Notes under the pieces: model-generated
Seen by the model: only the letters and a program-made list of their open reading frames with translations
What the model was told of the DNA's origin: nothing
Database searches by the model: none
DNA from: Streptomyces sp. NBC_00442
Lineage (GTDB): Bacteria > Actinomycetota > Actinomycetes > Streptomycetales > Streptomycetaceae
Assembly (NCBI RefSeq): GCF_036014195.1
Contig: NZ_CP107918.1
Coordinates: forward strand, 2,232,001 to 2,296,000
Direction: 5' to 3'
Length of the DNA: 64,000 nt
Made by a program: the position numbers and the translations under genes
Part shown: positions 53,344-61,999 of the stretch, piece after piece
Layout: each line of letters opens with the position of its first letter
Numbering within the stretch: the first letter of the stretch is position 1

Positions 53344-55032
53344 CTACGCCACGGGCGCACCCTCGCGCAGCGGGGCGCGGCGCGCGGCGCGCCGGGCCGC
53401 GGCCTCTGCGGGGTCCAGCGAGGGCACGGCCGCGAGCAGCTGCCGGGTGTAGGGGTCCCGCGGCGCCCCGTACACCACGTCGGCCTCGCCCTCCTCCACG
53501 ATCCGGCCCCGGTGCATGACCGCCACCCGGTCGCTGACCTGCCGCACCACGGCGAGGTCGTGCGCGACGAAGACCAGCGCGAGGCCCAGCTCGCGCTGCA
53601 ACTCCGCCAGCAGCGCGGTGACTTGGGCCTGGGTGGTGACGTCGAGGGCCGATACGGGTTCGTCGCACACGATCAGCTGCGGCCGGGCGGCCAGGGCCCG
53701 TGCGATGCCGATGCGTTGGCGCTGTCCGCCGCTGAACTCGTGCGGGTATCCGTCGTACCGGTCCGGGTCGAGTCCGACGCGGGTCAGGAGCTCGGCGACG
53801 CGGGTGCGGATCCGGGAGCCGTCACGTTCGCCCGCGGCGCGCAGCGGGTCGGCCACGGATTCGCCGATGGAGCGCCGGGGGTTGAGGGAGGAGACGGGGT
53901 CCTGGAAGACCATCTGCACGGAGCCGGTGCGGGTGATGTGCCCGGCGGTCGGCTCCAGGAGGCCCACCAGCATGCGGCCCAGGGTGGTCTTGCCGCTTCC
54001 GCTCTCCCCGACGATCCCCAGGGTTTCGCCCCGCCGGACCTGGAGCGAGACCCCGTCCACGGCGGTGAACGCGGCGCGCCCCCGCCCGAAGGCCTTGCGC
54101 AGCCCGACGGCCTCGACGACGAGGTCTCTTCCTCCGGCGGAGGTGCCCCCCGCACCGCCCCTTCCCGAAGCCCTCAAGGGGGACGGAACGGCTGCGGACC
54201 GGGCCCGCTCCGCGCGCGGTTCCCCGCGCCCCTTACGGGGCTCGGCCCCAGGAGGGGCGAGTCTCGGGACCGCGGACAGGAGGGTCTTCGTGTAGGGCTC
54301 TCCCGGGGAGGTCAGGACCGTGCCCACCGGGCCCCGCTCCACCTCCCTGCCCCGCCGCATCACCAGCACCTCGTCCACGCTCTCCGCCGCGACCCCCACG
54401 TCATGGGTGACCAGGAGCAGGCCGAGGCCCGTCTCGCGGCGCAGGTCGTGCAGGAGGTCCAGGATCTGCGCCTGGACGGTCACGTCGAGCGCCGTCGTCG
54501 GCTCGTCCGCGATCAGCAGGCGCGGCTCGCACGCCAGCGCCATCGCGATCAGGGCCCGCTGCCGCATTCCGCCGCTGAACTCGTGCGGACGGGACCGGGA
54601 CTTGCGGGCCGCGTCCGGGATGCCGACCCGGTCGAGGACGGAGACCGCCCGCGCCCGCGCGGCCCGCCGCGAGCCGCCCTTGTGCACCCGGTACACCTCG
54701 GCGATCTGGTCCCCGATCGTGTAGTACGGGTCGAGGGAGGACAGCGGGTCCTGGAAGACCATCGCCGCCGAACCGCCCCGAAGGGCGCGGAGTTCGGCGT
54801 CGGAGGCCGCCAGTACGTCCACTCCGGCGACCCGGACCGAGCCGGTGACCCGCGCCCCCGTGCCCCGGTGGAGACCGAGCAGCGCGTACGCCGACGCGCT
54901 CTTGCCCGAGCCGGATTCGCCGACGACGCCGAGCGCCGCGCCCGGCCGGAGTGTGAAGGAGAGCCCGTCCACGGCCCGTACGTCGCCGAAGGAGATGCCG
55001 AGGTCGGCCACTTCCACCAGGGGCTCGGTCAT
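53344..55032 (-). CDS. Fused dual ATPase of a peptide ABC importer (DppD-DppF type)
   Basis: 562 residues containing two complete ABC domains. Domain 1 (about 1-250) has VGESGSGKSASA, Q-loop FQDP, signature FSGGMRQRA and ADEPT. Domain 2 (about 300-545) has VGESGSGKTTLG, FQDP, FSGGQRQRI and CDEPV. Usual importers have two separate ATPases, so this is a gene fusion. The linker (residues ~264-280, KGRGEPRAERARS) is encoded by a copy of the interspersed element found elsewhere in non-coding gaps. It overlaps the permease stop (ATGA). Confidence 0.92.
   Translation of the reverse strand: MTEPLVEVADLGISFGDVRAVDGLSFTLRPGAALGVVGESGSGKSASAYALLGLHRGTGARVTGSVRVAGVDVLAASDAELRALRGGSAAMVFQDPLSSLDPYYTIGDQIAEVYRVHKGGSRRAARARAVSVLDRVGIPDAARKSRSRPHEFSGGMRQRALIAMALACEPRLLIADEPTTALDVTVQAQILDLLHDLRRETGLGLLLVTHDVGVAAESVDEVLVMRRGREVERGPVGTVLTSPGEPYTKTLLSAVPRLAPPGAEPRKGRGEPRAERARSAAVPSPLRASGRGGAGGTSAGGRDLVVEAVGLRKAFGRGRAAFTAVDGVSLQVRRGETLGIVGESGSGKTTLGRMLVGLLEPTAGHITRTGSVQMVFQDPVSSLNPRRSIGESVADPLRAAGERDGSRIRTRVAELLTRVGLDPDRYDGYPHEFSGGQRQRIGIARALAARPQLIVCDEPVSALDVTTQAQVTALLAELQRELGLALVFVAHDLAVVRQVSDRVAVMHRGRIVEEGEADVVYGAPRDPYTRQLLAAVPSLDPAEAAARRAARRAPLREGAPVA
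54191..54240 (-). repeat. Interspersed element inside the ABC ATPase gene
   Basis: Minus-strand GGGGCGCGGGGAACCGCGCG followed by CGGAGCGGGCCCGGTCCGCA aligns over ~40 nt with the copies at 27.4 kb, with few differences, and is read in frame as the interdomain linker. Confidence 0.7.
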
Positions 55033-56036
55033 GACAGCACCACCCGTCGGTCCGCCATCGCGTACAGGACGTCCGCGACCGCATTGGCAAGCACCACGAA
55101 GAATCCGGTGGTCAGGACCACGCCGACCACCACGGGCAGGTCGACCGTGCGCACCGACTCCACCAGCTGGCGCCCGATGCCGGGGATGCCGAACAGCGTT
55201 TCGGTGAGCACCGCGCTGCCGAACATCGTGCCCACGTCGAGCGCGCTGAGCGCGATGACCGGGGCGACGGCGCCGCGCAGCGCGTGGCGTCCGACGATCG
55301 CCCGCTCGGTCAGCCCGTACGCCCGGAACGTCCGTACATGGTCCTCGGCGAGCGTCTCCAGCATGGAACTACGCGTCAGGCGGGCGTACTTGGCCGATTC
55401 GATGAGGGCGAGCGAGAACCAGGGAAGGAGCAGGCCCCAGAACCACTGCTCGGGGTTGTCGGTGAACGGCACGTACTGCGGGAACGGCAGCCACTGCAAG
55501 GTGGAGCAGAGGACGATGATCAGCAGCAGGCCGATGACGAAGACAGGAGTGGAGGTGCCGGCCAGGGTGAGCCAGGTGAGGATCCGCTCGACGGCTCCCC
55601 CGCGCTTCCACGCGGAGAGGACACCCGTGCCGACCCCGATGAGCAGCCACAGCGCGAACGCGCCGACCACGAGCGAGCCGGTGACCGGCAGCTTGGCGAG
55701 GAGGAGGTGGGTGACCTGATCGTCGGTCCGGTAGGACTGGCCGAGGCAGGGCGCGGAGCAGTGCACCACTCCCGTGCCGGAGGAGAAGTCGCGGCCGGCG
55801 ACGATGCCCCGGACGAAGTGGGCGTACTGGAGGTACAGCGGATCGTCGAGCCCCAGCTTGTCGTGGACCAAGGCCACTTGCTGCGGTGAGCAGCGTTCGC
55901 CGCAGACGATCTGGGCGACGTTGCCGGGAGCCACGTAGAAGACCGCGTACACGATGACCGAGAGGGCCAGGAGCACGAAGACGGCCCCCGCGATCCGCTT
56001 GAGGAGGAAGACGGTGAATCCGGTGGAGTTCCTCAA
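55029..56036 (-). CDS. Peptide ABC transporter permease (DppB-like)
   Basis: 335 residues, six transmembrane helices with the long external loop after helix 1 that marks DppB/OppB (LGLDDPLYLQYAHFVRGIVAGRDFSSG). A BPD-transport EAA-like region is ALRGAVAPVIALSALDVG. The loop contains three cysteines (VCGERC, HCSAPC), unusual for a DppB and possibly an external disulfide. The TTG start overlaps the upstream stop (TTGA), with GGAG 8 nt away. Confidence 0.9.
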   Translation of the reverse strand: MRNSTGFTVFLLKRIAGAVFVLLALSVIVYAVFYVAPGNVAQIVCGERCSPQQVALVHDKLGLDDPLYLQYAHFVRGIVAGRDFSSGTGVVHCSAPCLGQSYRTDDQVTHLLLAKLPVTGSLVVGAFALWLLIGVGTGVLSAWKRGGAVERILTWLTLAGTSTPVFVIGLLLIIVLCSTLQWLPFPQYVPFTDNPEQWFWGLLLPWFSLALIESAKYARLTRSSMLETLAEDHVRTFRAYGLTERAIVGRHALRGAVAPVIALSALDVGTMFGSAVLTETLFGIPGIGRQLVESVRTVDLPVVVGVVLTTGFFVVLANAVADVLYAMADRRVVLS

Positions 56037-57016
56037 CTCACCTTCTCCTTCCGGGCTTTGGCCGTGCCGACGCGCAGGCGCGACGCCGCTCTGGGGTCCA
56101 GGGCCGTGCGCACTCCCTCACCGATCATCGTCAGGGAGAGGACGGTGACGAAGAGGAGCCCGGCCGGCAGGAGCAGATAGGTCGGGGCCGCCTGGTACCA
56201 GGTGTTGGCATCGGTGAGCATCTGCCCCCAGGACGGGGTGGGCGGCTTGATGCCGACGCCGAGGAAGGACAGGGCCGCCTCGGTCACCACATTGGTGGGG
56301 ACGAGGAGGACCGCGTACGTGATCACGGGTGCGGCGAGCGCGGGAAGCAGCTCGCGGCGGGCGATCGCCCAGGTGCCCCAGCCGCTGAGCCGGGCCGCCG
56401 AGACGTGGTCCAGGGTCTTGAGCGACAGGGCTCCGGCCCGCACGATCTTCGAGGTGCCGAACCAGCCGAGCCCGGCGATGATCAGCGTGATCAGGACCGG
56501 ACGCGGGACCGAGGCGGGCGCCACCGCGAGCAGGCCGAGGGTGATGACGAGCATGGGCAGGGCGGCCGCGACATCGGTGACGCGGCTGACGATCTGATCG
56601 GCCCAGCGGCCGCCGAGCGCGGCGAACAGGCCGAGCCCGACGCCGAGCGCGACCTGGATGAGGGTCGCGACGAAGGCGACGCCGAGCGAGACGCGGGCGC
56701 CGTAGACGATCCGGGCGAACAGGTCGCGGCCGGTCTGCGGTTCGACACCGAGCCAGTGCGATCCGCTGATCCCGCCGAACGAGCCGATGGGCACACCGCC
56801 GCTCGCGGAGTCGACGAGGGCGGGGTGGTAGGCGTTGGGGTCCTGGCCTTCGAGCGCGGTGAGCAGCGGGGCCGCGATCGCGACGAGGACGAGCAGGGCG
56901 AAGACGGCCACGGCGGCGGTGACCGCGCGCTGGGCGCGCAGCCGCCGCCAGAAGAGACGGCCGCCGGGGGCGGGCGCGACGACGCCCGCCCCGGTGGTCA
57001 ACAGGGCTTCGGACAT
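56033..57016 (-). CDS. Peptide ABC transporter permease (DppC-like)
   Basis: 327 residues. An N-terminal cytoplasmic segment and a first helix (AVTAAVAVFALLVLVAIAAPL) precede the DppC-type external loop HWLGVEPQTGRDLFARIVYGARVSL, the hallmark of this subunit. Four or five more helices follow, with the EAA-like loop in RRELLPALAAPVITYAVLL. The ATG lies 2 nt past the stop of the binding-protein gene, and its stop overlaps the DppB-like start. It pairs with DppB to form the membrane channel. Confidence 0.92.
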   Translation of the reverse strand: MSEALLTTGAGVVAPAPGGRLFWRRLRAQRAVTAAVAVFALLVLVAIAAPLLTALEGQDPNAYHPALVDSASGGVPIGSFGGISGSHWLGVEPQTGRDLFARIVYGARVSLGVAFVATLIQVALGVGLGLFAALGGRWADQIVSRVTDVAAALPMLVITLGLLAVAPASVPRPVLITLIIAGLGWFGTSKIVRAGALSLKTLDHVSAARLSGWGTWAIARRELLPALAAPVITYAVLLVPTNVVTEAALSFLGVGIKPPTPSWGQMLTDANTWYQAAPTYLLLPAGLLFVTVLSLTMIGEGVRTALDPRAASRLRVGTAKARKEKVS

Positions 57017-57018
57017 GG

Positions 57019-58749
57019 CTACTTGACCGCGACCTGCGCGATGTCGAGCACGCCGGTCCAGTCGCTGATGACGACGTTCTTGACGTCCTTGCCGACGAGC
57101 CGCTTGTAGACGGGGTGGAACAGCGGCACGACCACGGCCTGCTCGCCGATCTTCTTGTCGAGCGCGCCCCAGCGCGGGGCGGCGGCGGTCAGGTCGGTCA
57201 GCTTGTTGATCTCGTCGATCTCGCTGTTGACGGAAGGGTCGTTCAGGAAGCCGGTGTTGAAGTTGGCGCCGTCCTGGACGATCTGGCGGCCGTCGAAGAT
57301 CGGCGCGAGGAACGGGCCGCCCGAGGGCCAGTCCGCTCCCCAGCCGCGCAGGAAGAACCCGGGCTCCTTCTTGGCGCTGGCGACGGTGTCGTTGTAGTCG
57401 TTGCCTTCGAGACCCTGGAGCTTGACGGTGATGCCCGCCTTCTTCAGGGCGTCCTGGAGGGCGGTGGCGACCTCGGGCCCCTTGGGGCCGCCCTTGGCGT
57501 TGGAGTGGGTGAGCGTGACGGTCAGACCGTCGGCGTAGCCCGCCTCCTTCAGGAGCTCCCTGGCCTTGTCGGCGTTGCCGGACGCGCCCGCCGGGAACGG
57601 GTCGTACGGGGTGTACCCGAAGGCCTTCTGGTTCGGCAGGAAGGTGGTGGCGGGCTCGGCGAGCGAGGAACCGCCCACGGCGTTGACGGCCGAGGTGCGG
57701 TCGACGGCGTACGCGATGGCCTGGCGGACCTTGGGGTTGTCGAACGGCTTCACGTTCGGGTTGAACGCGATGTAGTTGGTGTAGCCGAAGTGCCCGGTGC
57801 CGACGCGCGCGGCGAGCTGCTTGTCGCTGCTGACCTTGGCCAGCTCGGCCGGGCCCAGGTTGGTGTCGGTGGTGACGGCGGCGGCGTCCGGGCCCTGTGA
57901 CGCGGAGAGCCGCTGGTTGATGACGGCCTGGTCGAGCCCGGAGCGTACGTCGATGGTGTCCGGATAGGCCTTGCGCTCGCTGTCGGTGGCTTCGGACCAG
58001 TGGGGGTTGCGCGCCAGGACGAGGTGCTCGCCGTCGTTCTCGTTCTTGACGACCTTGTACGGGCCCGAGGAGACGGGGTGCTCCTCGTACTTGGTGCCGT
58101 TGTCCTTGGCCTTGGGGACGGGCGCGAACTGCGTCTGGGTCGCCAGGAAGGGGAACTCGCCCTCGGGCTTGTTCAGGTGGAACACGATGGTCTTCGCGTC
58201 GGGCGTCTCGATCGAGTCGAGCCCCTTGCCGCCGTCCTTGTACGGGCCCGCGTACTTCGCCCCGCCGACCAGCCAGTCCCTCAAGTACGGTGCGCCGCCG
58301 GAGAGTTCGGCCGCGAAGGAGCGCTCGATGCCGTACTTGATGTCGGCGGTGGTGATCGGACTGCCGTCCTCGTACGTGAGGCCGTCCTTGAGGGTGTACG
58401 TCCACACGGTGGCGTCCGCGTTGGGCCGGCCGGTGTCGGTGGCGAGGTCGGGCACGACCTTGGTGCCCTCGGCGCCGCTCGCGCGCTTGCGGGTGGTCAG
58501 GGTGCGGAAGACGAGCGAGGGGACGTTGCCGCCGCCGGAGGTGTAGAGCCGGGCGGGGTCGAAGTCGGTCTGCGCCTCGTTGTTGAGGACGCTGAGCGCG
58601 CCGCCCTTGTGGGGCGTGCCGGAGGCGGCGGACCCGGCGCTCTTGGCACCGCCGTCCTCGGGGCCGCAGGCGACGGCGCCCACGGCCAGAACCACGGCTA
58701 TGGCGGCCGCTCTTGCGACGTTCCTCGACGAAATGGACGTGTGACGCAT
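57019..58749 (-). CDS. Peptide ABC transporter substrate-binding lipoprotein
   Basis: 576 residues of SBP family 5 (DppA/OppA). The signal peptide ends in a lipobox VGAVACGPE, so it is anchored at the outer face of the membrane. Family landmarks are DGLTYEDGSPITTADIKYGIERSF and VRQAIAYAVDRTSAV. ATG 58749 (MRHTSISSRN) is preferred over longer readings because it gives a proper signal peptide, with GAGAGG 10 nt upstream. It is the first structural gene after the leader peptide. Peptide specificity is unknown. Confidence 0.93.
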   Translation of the reverse strand: MRHTSISSRNVARAAAIAVVLAVGAVACGPEDGGAKSAGSAASGTPHKGGALSVLNNEAQTDFDPARLYTSGGGNVPSLVFRTLTTRKRASGAEGTKVVPDLATDTGRPNADATVWTYTLKDGLTYEDGSPITTADIKYGIERSFAAELSGGAPYLRDWLVGGAKYAGPYKDGGKGLDSIETPDAKTIVFHLNKPEGEFPFLATQTQFAPVPKAKDNGTKYEEHPVSSGPYKVVKNENDGEHLVLARNPHWSEATDSERKAYPDTIDVRSGLDQAVINQRLSASQGPDAAAVTTDTNLGPAELAKVSSDKQLAARVGTGHFGYTNYIAFNPNVKPFDNPKVRQAIAYAVDRTSAVNAVGGSSLAEPATTFLPNQKAFGYTPYDPFPAGASGNADKARELLKEAGYADGLTVTLTHSNAKGGPKGPEVATALQDALKKAGITVKLQGLEGNDYNDTVASAKKEPGFFLRGWGADWPSGGPFLAPIFDGRQIVQDGANFNTGFLNDPSVNSEIDEINKLTDLTAAAPRWGALDKKIGEQAVVVPLFHPVYKRLVGKDVKNVVISDWTGVLDIAQVAVK

Positions 58750-58871
58750 CGGAAGGAGACCTCTCGGTGACTGCTGGGCAGGCGGCGCACACGGCGCCCG
58801 CAGCACCGGCCCCGTACCGGATGAGGAATCCGTACCGGAGGGGGAGGGAGTGGCTGCGCCCGTGTGCGGAG

Positions 58872-58889
58872 GCCGTGCGGAAGCACGGC
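58872..58889 (-). promoter_or_regulatory. Hairpin between the leader peptide and the importer genes
   Basis: A perfect 7-bp stem (58872-58878 with 58883-58889) and 4-nt loop lie in the ~190-nt gap between the leader-peptide stop and the binding-protein start. It is a candidate attenuator part, but no T-tract follows. Confidence 0.35.
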
Positions 58890-58942
58890 GATACCCGGGC
58901 GCAAAAGGGAAAAGGGAAGAGTCGAACGCGCTCGGGACTGCG

Positions 58943-59038
58943 TCAGCTACAGAGAACGTCGGCCACGCTGTGCCCGGTCACGCCGATGAGCGCCAGCTCG
59001 ATGGCGGCGCGTTCGGTGGTGGCGTGACGGTGCGACAT
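58943..59038 (-). CDS. Leaderless 31-residue leader peptide ending ...DVLCS
   Basis: The product starts MSHRHATTERAAIELALIG and ends VADVLCS. It has no ribosome site, but a strong promoter places the transcript start at or within a base of the ATG. Short leaderless peptides with Cys near the C-terminus are known in actinobacteria upstream of sulfur or cysteine genes, where they act as cysteine-sensing attenuators. By analogy this one may tune the peptide importer that follows. It is too short and too well placed to be a shadow ORF, but expression is not proven. Confidence 0.6.
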   Translation of the reverse strand: MSHRHATTERAAIELALIGVTGHSVADVLCS

Positions 59039-59045
59039 GCCGAGA

Positions 59046-59074
59046 AATATGAACGAACGGCTGTCCACTGTCAA
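59046..59074 (-). promoter_or_regulatory. Promoter of the leader peptide and peptide importer
   Basis: Minus strand TTGACA (59074-59069), 17-nt spacer, CATATT (59051-59046), then 7 nt to the ATG. The consensus -35 and canonical spacing make it the best housekeeping-type promoter in the window. Confidence 0.75.
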
Positions 59075-59126
59075 TCGAGAACGAGACGGCCGTCCCACAT
59101 GGCGGGACGGTCGCATCGCGTCGGCG

Positions 59127-60494
59127 TCAACTCTGGGGATACACCCAGGGGTTGGGCCGGCACTGGATCCCGTCGATGTCGAGGGACTTGGTCTGCTGCT
59201 GCATCACCGGCGCGAGCGCACCGGGAGTGCGGCAGCTCACATGGTTGTGCCCGAGGCGGTGGCCGACCTCGTGATTGATGAGCATCTGCCGGTAGGTGAG
59301 CATCGCCTTGCCCCAGCCGAACGTCACCGAGCCCTGCGCCCAGCGGAACGCGTTGATCATCACGCGGTCGGTGGCGGCGGAGTCGCAGGAGACGTTGTCC
59401 TCCGTGGTGTCGAGGCCCGACTTGGCGCACCACACGCCGGTGGTCCCGGGGCTGGCCAGAGTGATCACGAAGTCCGGCTTGCCCGACGAGACCCGCTCGA
59501 AGGTCATCGCCCCGCCGTGCGCCCAGCTCCGGTCGTCGTTGAGCGTCTTCTGCACGGCCTCGGCGAACAGATCGCCGTCCAGGCCGAGGCCCTTCTCCAG
59601 GTCGACCCGGTAGCGGTACTTGTGCCCCTTGCCGGGCGCGGCGGCCGCGCCCGGCACCGTCTCGAAGTCGCCGGAGCCCTTGAGCTTGGCGTCGAGCGGG
59701 AACTGCTGGGCCATCTTCTGGTCGTACGTCAGGACCGCGGGGGCGATCTGCGGGGTGGAGCGCCCGCTGCCCCGCGACGCGGAACCGTCCTCGTCCCGCG
59801 CCTTGTCGGCCGCCGATTTGCCGGCGGCGTCGTGCTTGGCGCCGTCCGATGTGACCTGTCCGGCGACGACGACCGCGAGCACGGTCGTCACCGCGGCGGC
59901 CGCGATCCCGGTGAACGTCCGCCCCTTGGAGGCCTTGGAGGCCTTGGGACTCCGAGAACCCTTGGGGTCCTTGAGGTCCTTGGGGTCCTTGGGGTCCTTG
60001 GGGTCCTTCGGGTCCTTGGGGTCCCGGGAACCTTTGGGGCCCTTGGGGTCCTTCGCCTTCTTGTTCTTGTTCGTGCTGTTCGTTGCGTCGGGGCCGGTCG
60101 TCCCGTCGCGCAGCGGCACGGGGACCGTGTGCGAGGTCGCCGTGGACCGGGTGTCGGGCCCGTCGAAGGCCTCGGTGTAGGAGCGGCGCGGGCCCGGGAT
60201 GCGCGGGGCGCCGCCGTCGCGCGGGGCGCGCTCGGCCGGCCGCGGCCTGCCCTGCCGGTCGCCGTAACGGGCCGGGCCGTCCTCGTGGTGCTGGGGATGG
60301 CCGCCGCGCACTCGCGGGGTGCCGGAGGCCGGGGTGCCCGCGGACTCGTGGTGTCCTCCGTGGGCGGCGTCCCTGCCCTGCCGTCTGCGCCGGCCGCTGC
60401 CGGAGGCGACGGTCGGCTCGGCCTCGGGGGCCGGGGGCGCCTGGGGTATCGGCGCCGCGTCGCCGGATTCCTCGGGTCGGCTGTGTCGTCCCAC
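59127..60494 (-). CDS. DUF3152 protein with zincin motif
   Basis: 455 residues. A long disordered N-terminal half contains a DPK repeat tract, then one transmembrane segment (GIAAAAVTTVLAVVVAG). The exported C-terminal domain contains HEVGHRLGHNH, an HExxHxxGH zinc-binding motif of metzincin type, and paired cysteines (VWCAKSG, NVSCDS, HVSCRTP, IQCRP). It is probably a membrane-anchored extracellular metallopeptidase, not biochemically characterised. Rv3207c is the mycobacterial relative. The GTG start has AGGAG 12 nt upstream. Confidence 0.85.
   Translation of the reverse strand: MGRHSRPEESGDAAPIPQAPPAPEAEPTVASGSGRRRRQGRDAAHGGHHESAGTPASGTPRVRGGHPQHHEDGPARYGDRQGRPRPAERAPRDGGAPRIPGPRRSYTEAFDGPDTRSTATSHTVPVPLRDGTTGPDATNSTNKNKKAKDPKGPKGSRDPKDPKDPKDPKDPKDLKDPKGSRSPKASKASKGRTFTGIAAAAVTTVLAVVVAGQVTSDGAKHDAAGKSAADKARDEDGSASRGSGRSTPQIAPAVLTYDQKMAQQFPLDAKLKGSGDFETVPGAAAAPGKGHKYRYRVDLEKGLGLDGDLFAEAVQKTLNDDRSWAHGGAMTFERVSSGKPDFVITLASPGTTGVWCAKSGLDTTEDNVSCDSAATDRVMINAFRWAQGSVTFGWGKAMLTYRQMLINHEVGHRLGHNHVSCRTPGALAPVMQQQTKSLDIDGIQCRPNPWVYPQS
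59961..60056. repeat. 9-bp repeat tract coding for DPK units
   Basis: About ten degenerate copies of GGGGTCCTT within the DUF3152 gene. On the coding strand they give repeated K-D-P, a highly charged spacer before the transmembrane segment. It is likely length-variable between strains. Confidence 0.85.
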
Positions 60495-60502
60495 GCCCCG
60501 GA

Positions 60503-61495
60503 TCAGCTCCTGTTTCCTCGGTCGTCGCGGCGTCCGCCGCCGCTGTTGTCGTCGATCAGCTCCCGCACGGCCCGTGCGACCGCCTCGGGGTACTCCATCA
60601 TCGCCACGTGCCCGGCGTCGGGCAGGGTCAGCAGCCGCGAGTCACGGAAGGCGGCCGCCGCGCGGCGCGCCATCCGGTACGAGACGAGCTGGTCACGCGC
60701 CCCGTACACGAGCAGCGTCGGCGCGAGCACCCGCTCCGCCTGCCGCCACAGGCCGTGCTGGCCGCCCAGGGTGTACGCGTCCACGATGCCACGGGCCGAG
60801 CGCGCCATCGCGTCCCAGAAGTACGGCAGTTGGAGGCGCCGCTCCATCTCCCTGACGGCCGCGTCGAACCCCTCGGGGCTCACCCTGCCCGGGTCGCCGT
60901 AACAGAGGGCCAGCACCCCGCGGGTGCGGTCCTCGGCGGTCCAGTCCCGGCTCAGCTTCGCGAACAGGGAGGCCACTCCGGGCAGCGCCACCAGAACCGT
61001 CGGCCAGGCGGTGCGCTGGACGCGGAGCTCCGGCAGCGCGGGCGAGACGAGCGTCAGGGTGCGCACCAGGTCGGGCCGGACGGCCGCGACGCGGGTGGAG
61101 ACGGCGCCGCCGAGCGAGTTGCCGATCAGATGGACGGGCCCGCGGCCGGAGGATTCGAGCAGACGGATCACGGTGCGGGCATGGGCGGAGAGCGAGTAGT
61201 CACCGTTGTCCGGCGGCGGGGAGTCCCCGAAGCCGGGCAGATCCACGGCCTCGCCGTCGAGCCGGTCCGCGAGCAGCGGCATCAGCGCCGACCAGTTCTG
61301 CGAGGAGCCGCCGAGCCCGTGGACGTACAGCGCGGGTTCGCGGCCGGCGCCGGTGCCGGGCCGTGAGCGGACGGTCAGCGTGAGGCCGGACAGGCTCACG
61401 GAGCGCAGCTCCTCGCCCTCGGCGACCCCGACCGCGCTCACCCGTGGCGCCAGGGCGGCAGCGGCGGGGGTTTCCGGCAGCTCGGTCGAAGACAT
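60503..61495 (-). CDS. Alpha/beta hydrolase (LipV-like)
   Basis: 330 residues. The oxyanion segment is YVHGLGGSSQNW, the nucleophile elbow is IGNSLGGAVS (Ser), the Asp is in LLVYGARDQLVS and the His is in PDAGHVAMME. All catalytic residues are in place. An esterase or lipase acting on small lipids is likely; the syntenic mycobacterial gene is lipV (Rv3203). It ends 8 nt before the DUF3152 gene, so the two are cotranscribed. The ATG at 61495 is used. Confidence 0.88.
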   Translation of the reverse strand: MSSTELPETPAAAALAPRVSAVGVAEGEELRSVSLSGLTLTVRSRPGTGAGREPALYVHGLGGSSQNWSALMPLLADRLDGEAVDLPGFGDSPPPDNGDYSLSAHARTVIRLLESSGRGPVHLIGNSLGGAVSTRVAAVRPDLVRTLTLVSPALPELRVQRTAWPTVLVALPGVASLFAKLSRDWTAEDRTRGVLALCYGDPGRVSPEGFDAAVREMERRLQLPYFWDAMARSARGIVDAYTLGGQHGLWRQAERVLAPTLLVYGARDQLVSYRMARRAAAAFRDSRLLTLPDAGHVAMMEYPEAVARAVRELIDDNSGGGRRDDRGNRS

Positions 61496-61631
61496 GCGGG
61501 CAATGTTACGAGACGATCACACCGTGGTTCGTGTGTTCGCGGTCACAAGCCGTATAGCGATGCGTCCGGGGAACTCCTAGGCTCGTAAGGAAGCCCCCGA
61601 ATCACTCGAAGTGGACGAAAAGGGAGCAGTC

Positions 61632-61853
61632 ATGTCCGTCGATCCCAGCGATCCGGAAACCTTCCGGGAAGAAGCCGACGACACCGCGGAGCTCTCCGAG
61701 GAGACTCCGGAGGCGGACGCCGCCGAGCAGCACACGGACGTACGGCAGAGCCACGACGACCCGCCGACCCGCCTCGACGCCGATGCCGCCAATGAGGCGG
61801 ACGCGGTCGAACAGGCGCGCGTGGTCGCCCTCGACGAGGACGACTACCGGTGA
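61632..61853 (+). CDS. Small acidic protein, unknown function
   Basis: 73 residues, MSVDPSDPETFREEADD at the start, over a third Asp/Glu and almost no hydrophobic core, so probably disordered. ATG 61632 has GGGAG 6-7 nt upstream. It is divergent from the alpha/beta hydrolase gene and upstream of the TetR gene. No family is recognised. Confidence 0.65.
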   Translation: MSVDPSDPETFREEADDTAELSEETPEADAAEQHTDVRQSHDDPPTRLDADAANEADAVEQARVVALDEDDYR

Positions 61854-61999
61854 TATCGCCGGGTTCCTCCCGTTACCTCCGGCTACCCAGTGCGTCCGGT
61901 CCGTGAAATTCTGCGTTCGCACCGCGCACAGCCGGGTTACCCAAAAGTACGATGGCGGCGCGCGTGCATCGCGCAGCAGCAACAACTTTGGGAGGCGGC

